Source of the DNA: Brachynemurus nebulosus
Lineage: Eukaryota; Arthropoda; Insecta; Neuroptera; Myrmeleontidae
Direction: 5' to 3'
Length of the DNA stretch: 64,000 nucleotides
Assembly: GCA_035578155.1 (NCBI GenBank)
Contig: JAPWDM010000006.1
Span: 19,484,305 to 19,548,304, forward strand
Of this stretch, positions 58,473-64,000 are shown one piece after another. How positions within the stretch are numbered: the first letter of the stretch is position 1; the number at the start of each line of letters is the position of its first letter. The notes beneath the pieces were generated by a model, which searched no databases, had not been told where the DNA came from, and was given only the letters and a program-made list of their open reading frames with translations. Both the position numbers and the translations under genes were made by a program.

Positions 58473-60879
58473 TCTTTCTTTCTTTCTACTATTAGCAGAT
58501 AGCATTTGAAATATTATAAGACAGTATTTTTTTGTCGGGAATGGAACTTTTTACTGTGCTGTTTTACAAATTTTACGGAACTAATATTACGGAAAGAACA
58601 TTCTATCCTTTAAATTTTCTATGATTAATTATAATTTTTATATTTTCACCGTACAAAATTGAATATGTTCGCCTTTTACACGTCGATTGTAGTGCTGAGC
58701 ACAGTAATTTTTCCATGAATTTTCTTTCCGTGTACGTTGCATAGTTTTCGAGAGAAACATCTGTGACAGACGTAGACGAGAATACCATTTTCTCCTATAA
58801 AGTACCCCTTAAAATAATTTACATAATTTAAAGTGGCGTCATTTTTGACTTGAATAACTAACAAAAATTTTTCAGAATATGATTTATCCAGCGAAAACTG
58901 ATTTCTCATTGGTCTTAAATTTCTTTCTAATTTTAATAAAAATACAATGAAATTTAGCAAAATCTTACAGTTGAAACTTATATGTATTAAAATATGGTTA
59001 AATTTTTTTTTAAATTTAATATGATGATTACCCTGCGTTCACACCACAATATATTATAAAAATCTATTCTTAACTATATGTACAAACTGTGCATGCAGTA
59101 ACTTTAGCACAGTTTAAAGTATATGAAAATAATAACGTTTGCACTTACCTACTTGTATATAGTTTATGGTACCATCACAGTGTAGAATTTTGAAAAAATC
59201 TTTTTTTTTGGTCTTATCTTAAAGTACATACAGTTATGCATCTTCTCTCAAAATTTCAAATTGAAATTCGGATTATTACGGTCTATTTGGACCTAATTCT
59301 GGATTCAGTCTAAATACAAAACTCTGTGGATCGATTGGCGCTTTTTGGCGGAATGTTATACCACTTTACATTCAGCCTTTCCACTACCAGTGAACGTACA
59401 AGATCAATTGTTATCACCACAGTATCACACTGTTGTTGAAACAATGATTTAAAACAATTTTGAGACAAACTCTCGAAATGCCCTTTTCAAACCCACTCTC
59501 AGAGAGAAAGTTTCCAAGCTTTAAGTTTGAAATTTTGACAGAATATTCTTTATTCCATTCTCCACGTACCTATGGAAGTTTCTTCTTAAATCTTCCTGTT
59601 TTTTCACATGAAAAACTGTTAAATAAAGGTCTAAATTTTGTACTGTTTATTCAAACCGCCGCCATTTTTTCAAATTTCCAAAAATAAACCTCCATATGTA
59701 CATAGCGGCTTGCCTACAGATTAATAATCTATTTGATTTTTTTTTCGGATGAAAACTGCGGCCGCAATCGTGGGCACAAATAGCCGCCCTTTTTTAAAGA
59801 CACTTTTTTCAAAAAATTATAATAGGTAATTATAAAAAAAATAAATAAATAAAAATGAATAAAACAAATATTTTTGTATTGTTAAATAGTGGTATTGATC
59901 GTTAAAAAAATTCATCCCCATTCCCCCATTCTACCCATCCGAGAAAAAATTGCGAAAATTAACTATTTTTCGGCCGGTCATACTGTGATCTGTGATCGTA
60001 CCTTAATATTAATTATGTACGACTTTATTATACTTCTTTACTATATTTTATAAAATTCACTTATAAATCACCTATAATCGATTTTTAATCGATATTTATT
60101 TATTATTATTATTATGTATGTATAGGATGCCAGTAAACAACAATTTATTTTGTTTAGCTATTAAAACCTAATAATTTGCTAATATGTAAATTAAGTTTCA
60201 TTTAAAAAATTTTATATAATTACCTATTATACAACCAATAGATATACAAACTTTGCGCGAAGCCATTCGCAAATTTGGAATTATTATTTAATTAGCAGGT
60301 TACAAAAATATTATTTTTTTTTACAAAGCCAACATGATGTTTGTACGTCATTTCATATGTTAAAAGAATTTTCTTAAATTTTTGATATACAGTAAAATAA
60401 GGATCAATTTTCACAAAATTTTTACCATTTTTCTAATTTTTCTGTATGGATCAGTTTTGTATTATTATTTGATTCAATCACAAGATGTTAATCATTGTGA
60501 TATGAATATGATAAACAAATTTTTGACTCAGTAATTTAATGAAAAATTATCCGAAGAAGATGGGATTATTTCGCAAAAATTCAAGAGACAAAAGTTTCAA
60601 AAAATAATACCAACTGATGGTAATGATGGTTTTAAAACACTTTCAAGTTAGTGTAACCATATGGTAACAAAAATCTTAGAAGATGAAGTATATACCTATG
60701 TATATTGTTTTATATTGGTTTTCTAATCATCAAACAGACAAGTTTTGCTGTTTTGGGCCCGCTTAAAAATATTTCTTTTGAAAGTGGCCCACTGTCCTGA
60801 AAAGGTTGTTGTATAGCACTGAAAAACTAATGAAAACTTTATAATTAGTATGAGACAGAGAACGTAACGTAATTATTTT
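58473..60879. other. Non-coding region
   Basis: No supported gene. Frames of 60-95 codons at 58603-58960 and 59460-59687 show no recognisable domain. Confidence 0.55.
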
Positions 60880-60887
60880 ACTAGTTT

Positions 60888-61310
60888 AGTGATGAGCAAA
60901 ATTAGTCTTGTCCTTGCAGTCTTGTCTTGGTCTTGCATTTTTTGCAAGTCCAAGACCTAGACTATAAGTATGGCTGCAAGACCAATACCAAGACTCAAGT
61001 GAGTAAGACCAAGACAATAGCAAGAAAAAAGCAAGACTCTTGCTAAATTATTTAAATAGTTTAAAAGTATAATTAATACCGTAAAGAAAGAAAATTCTGA
61101 TTTTAGAAGGAAAAAATTTGCTAATAAAAAAATGCAAGAAAGTGCAAGATTCTTTAGCAATACTAAGACCAAGACCAATACCAAGACTGTATTTTGCAAG
61201 ACCAAGAACAAGACTCAAACTGCTCTAGCAAGACCAAGACCAAGATTCTTAATGCAAGATCAAGACCAAGACCAAGACTTGATCTTGGTCTTGGATTTGC
61301 TCATCACTAT
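60888..61310. mobile_element. hAT-like foldback MITE made of CAAGAC-type repeats
   Basis: The ends read AGTGATGAGCAAA and, from the right, ATAGTGATGAGCAAAT. Copies of CCAAGAC/GTCTTGG are iterated inward. The 8-bp sequence ACTAGTTT stands just outside both ends (60880-60887 and 61311-61318), the target duplication length of hAT transposons. Lys/Thr-rich and Leu/Val-rich frames are translations of the repeat. Confidence 0.85.
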
Positions 61311-63004
61311 ACTAGTTTATGATTCGCTACTCTTGACATTTGAAAGGCATCCAAATGGATATCGTTGGCCCTGTCAACGGACTTCTTATGGTTTTTCGTA
61401 GATTTTAACGGTGAATACTGTGATAGTTTATTATCCTTAAGTCTATCCTACAGAAATGTAATCAAAGCATGAAAATTAAATCACAAAATATAATTCCAAA
61501 GACGCAATTTAGGAACCCATAGATATTTAACAAAATGAATAACATTTGAAAGATTTACTTTGTAAAAGTCTAGCTAGCTTTCGAGGAATTAACTCATCAC
61601 CATGTAAAACCTCACGAAGAATTTTACCATAGATGACAAAACAAATTTTTGAGTTACTGAAAATAAGTGACAAATTTTTCTTATATTTTAATTCAGCAAA
61701 ATATTCGAAACTAAGTAACAGCCATTATACCAGTCCTAAAAACATTTACTCCATTTTAAAAATCATGGGAATTGAGTTTTTTTTCTTTTAAATTGTACCA
61801 CATGCAAAAAAAATCGTACAAAAAAGAATTTGGTATAAATTTAAAACTATTTTGATTAGTTTATGCGTACGTATATCGCCTGTTAACATTGTACCTCCAA
61901 ACACAAATCCCGCCTACTTTTTTTTTTTGCTAAATCAATCTTATTAATAAATTCTAATCTCTGGTAATCGTGTGCGCATACTTAAGCAGTTTGACGTTAA
62001 ATATTTGAAATACTTTCCCGAGTTAATTATGATAAAATCAATTTCGTAATTAGCGTAATTAATATAATAATAATTCATTACAATAATTTTTCCCAAGATT
62101 AAGAACTAATAAACATTTTTGTATAATTTTTAAAAAAATATCAGAAAAAAAGTTAGTAGGTAAGCTATTTCACACATTATGAAATATAAATTAGACTCAA
62201 TAAATGGTTTAAATATTGACGTTAATTACTTGAATGTTTAAAAAAAAAATCATTTAAGTAAATATTAATATGATATTTAAGAAAATTGAACAAATTACTC
62301 ATTAGATACTTGTTACGAAATGTAAAATAAGAATGTATAAGAATTTTCTGGGTTTATTATAAAACTGGACAAACATCGAAAACTTTCGTTCTTTTTGAGG
62401 GAGTGTTTCTCAACCGCTAGATCGCAAAATTACAATAAATTACAAAAATCATCCGAATTTTTATTTTTTTTTTTTCTTCAAAAAAAAAAAAAAAATTAGT
62501 GAAATTAACTTGACACAAAAAGAAAGTTTTTGGTATTACACACATCTAGCACAATACAGCACAACCTTTTTTGCTTTTTTTTTTAAAAAAAAGAAAACGA
62601 CGAAGCTAACTTTATGAACAGATGGTCGACCAAGTGGTCAAAAAACGTCATTTCATATTACACGACCCAATGTTATTCCAATTAGCGATGGAAATGATTC
62701 CAGGCTGCAAAAATTATATTTAAAATTAAAGAGTAGCTTTTAAACATTTCTCTAATGCTTAAGAAATTGTCGATATTTATCTGAATTACACGGTAGACCA
62801 AGTGGTCGGAAAACGACATTACATATTACACAACCTAATGTTATTCTAACTAGCGGTGGAAATGATTCTAAGCTACAAAAATTCTATTTAAAATTAAAGA
62901 ATTTATCTGAATATGGTAGATTTTAATATCAATGAAAATATTTTATACTTTTTAACTATAATAAAAGTATATATTTTCAGAAACTCAAAAATTATAATTA
63001 GATA
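61311..63004. other. Non-coding region with a diverged direct duplication
   Basis: 62625-62735 and 62790-62905 are direct copies (GACCAAGTGGTC…, TGGAAATGATTC…). No gene recognised. Confidence 0.65.
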
Positions 63005-63501
63005 TACAGCTGAACTCTTTTTTATGCGGTCTTTTTTGTGCGATTTTTTTTATGCGGTTTGGAAAAAATGGCCATTAAAATGCATAATGTGAATCAAAAT
63101 CACGAGACAGTAAGAAACTTAAACAATTACTATAATAACTTTCTTTGATAAAAATACCTTTTAACGGCTTTTAAGCATTTAATCAATACATTGCATAAGA
63201 ATATAAGTTATTGCATCATTTAGTTTCTTTACAGATGTAGTTTCCACGTGTAGATTAATGCTTTATCTTGTTTATAGAAGCATCTTCTAAGGAAATTTCT
63301 ATAAGTTTTGAGCGTTTTCAGTATTGTTTCTTCGATGAAACTTTTTTTATGCGGTCCCGACCAACCGCATAAAAAAAGTTTTTTGTACAATCTGGATCGA
63401 ACTATACTTTTTATACCTATTTATAATATTTTTGAATATATTTTTTTGTGCGATTTTTTTTTATGCGGTCCCCTCCACCGCACAAAAAAGGATCAACTGT
63501 A
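63005..63501. mobile_element. pogo/Tigger-like MITE, copy 2
   Basis: Starts TACAGCTGAACTCTTTTTTA and ends CAACTGTA, flanked by TA, with TATGCGGTC and the reverse repeated inside. Same family as 11852-12341. An internal inverted pair sits at 63346-63381. CAGTTGA-like ends with TA duplication recall pogo/Tigger elements. Confidence 0.8.
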
Positions 63502-64000
63502 CTTACCTATATCATTAAATTAAAAATTAAATTTTAAAAACGAAAAAACATATTGATATGTTTTAATTATGAAGCAATTATTTTAGAAATTTAAAAAATG
63601 TTTACATATTATAGAAATATAGAATAACATTCAAAGATTCTACGAAAAAATTTTTGTACTTGTGCCAAGGCCTCTATAAGTAAATTATTTAAAAAAAAAT
63701 ACATTTTTTTTAATTATCAAGTCCTCTTTTAAAATATATGTTGGAGAAGAATAGTCGAAGATTATTTATACGAAAAAATTTTTGTTACTGTGTAAAGCCA
63801 CTAAGACCTTTAAAAAATTAGCAATTCGATAATCGCGGGAGCAGAGATTTCTCCCTTCGTATCGGACTACTACCTTTAAAAGATGTACAAAATCGATAGT
63901 CACATCACAAAATATTTTACTTGTATCTACTTCCTTCAATTGGAAGCCTAATTTGCACTTTGCCAAAAATATTTGCAAATTTTTTATTACTTTAATATAT
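63502..64000. other. AT-rich non-coding end of the window
   Basis: Nothing recognised; a 70-codon minus-strand frame at 63766-63978 has no known motif. Confidence 0.5.

Noticed and set aside
60957..61401. Lys/Thr-rich and Leu/Val-rich frames on opposite strands
   Set aside because: Both translate the CAAGAC-type repeat of the MITE at 60888-61310.

Overview
The window is AT-rich eukaryotic DNA with no bacterial-type gene organisation. Apart from one retroelement, every open frame is short, unconserved to my eye, and falls in repeats or low-complexity sequence. The only convincing protein-coding genes are gag, pol and env of one intact LTR retrovirus-like element on the minus strand (33565-41242). 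Its tRNA-Ser type primer site, insertion in a TA tract and env with a furin-type site followed by a fusion peptide place it with the insect errantiviruses (Gypsy clade, 17.6/297-like group). With the crowd of small foldback transposons this suggests an insect genome; a hemipteran such as an aphid is possible, but that is inference only.

Layout. 1-33.4 kb is intergenic or intronic DNA packed with non-autonomous elements. These include a 931-bp element with 27-bp terminal repeats (1254-2184), TTAA-bounded foldbacks (3868, 8758, 12863), a foldback with CAGTT-rich ends at 6622-8150 carrying a second MITE inside it, a pogo-like MITE (11852), a large composite foldback (14637-15715), AAGTC-rich and GACCCGGACAC-rich elements (18.3 and 19.8 kb), an element rich in GCGGCATCTCTCC (25757), a hAT-like element with a perfect 8-bp target duplication (27442), and a tRNA-derived inverted repeat (31.2-31.7 kb). 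A slightly more GC-rich block at 24.6-25.2 kb is the one stretch that looks like unique sequence.

33.4-42.3 kb holds the retroelement. It sits in a (TA)n tract whose outer flanks are 38-bp inverted copies of each other, followed by more (TA)n. From the 5' LTR (right end, minus strand) the order is LTR, tRNA-Ser primer site, leader with a splice donor, gag, a -1 frameshift signal, protease-RT-RNase H-integrase, env, polypurine tract, LTR. The two 400-bp LTRs read as identical and all three frames are open, so the copy is young and may be functional. Gag would form the particle, Pol is made by frameshifting, and Env is probably made from a spliced mRNA that supplies its signal peptide.

42.3-64 kb returns to repeats: a 1.9-kb TTAA foldback with two nested MITEs (44313-46247), inverted second copies of elements seen at 5.9 and 8.8 kb, a second copy of the 14.6-kb element (51.4 kb), another TTAA foldback (55541), a 100-bp-arm hairpin (55054), a 38-bp minisatellite (58.4 kb), a hAT-like CAAGAC-rich element (60888) and the second pogo-like MITE (63005).

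The most unusual non-coding signals are hammerhead-ribozyme-like motifs in several dispersed repeats, and the many foldback elements that each iterate their own short terminal motif.
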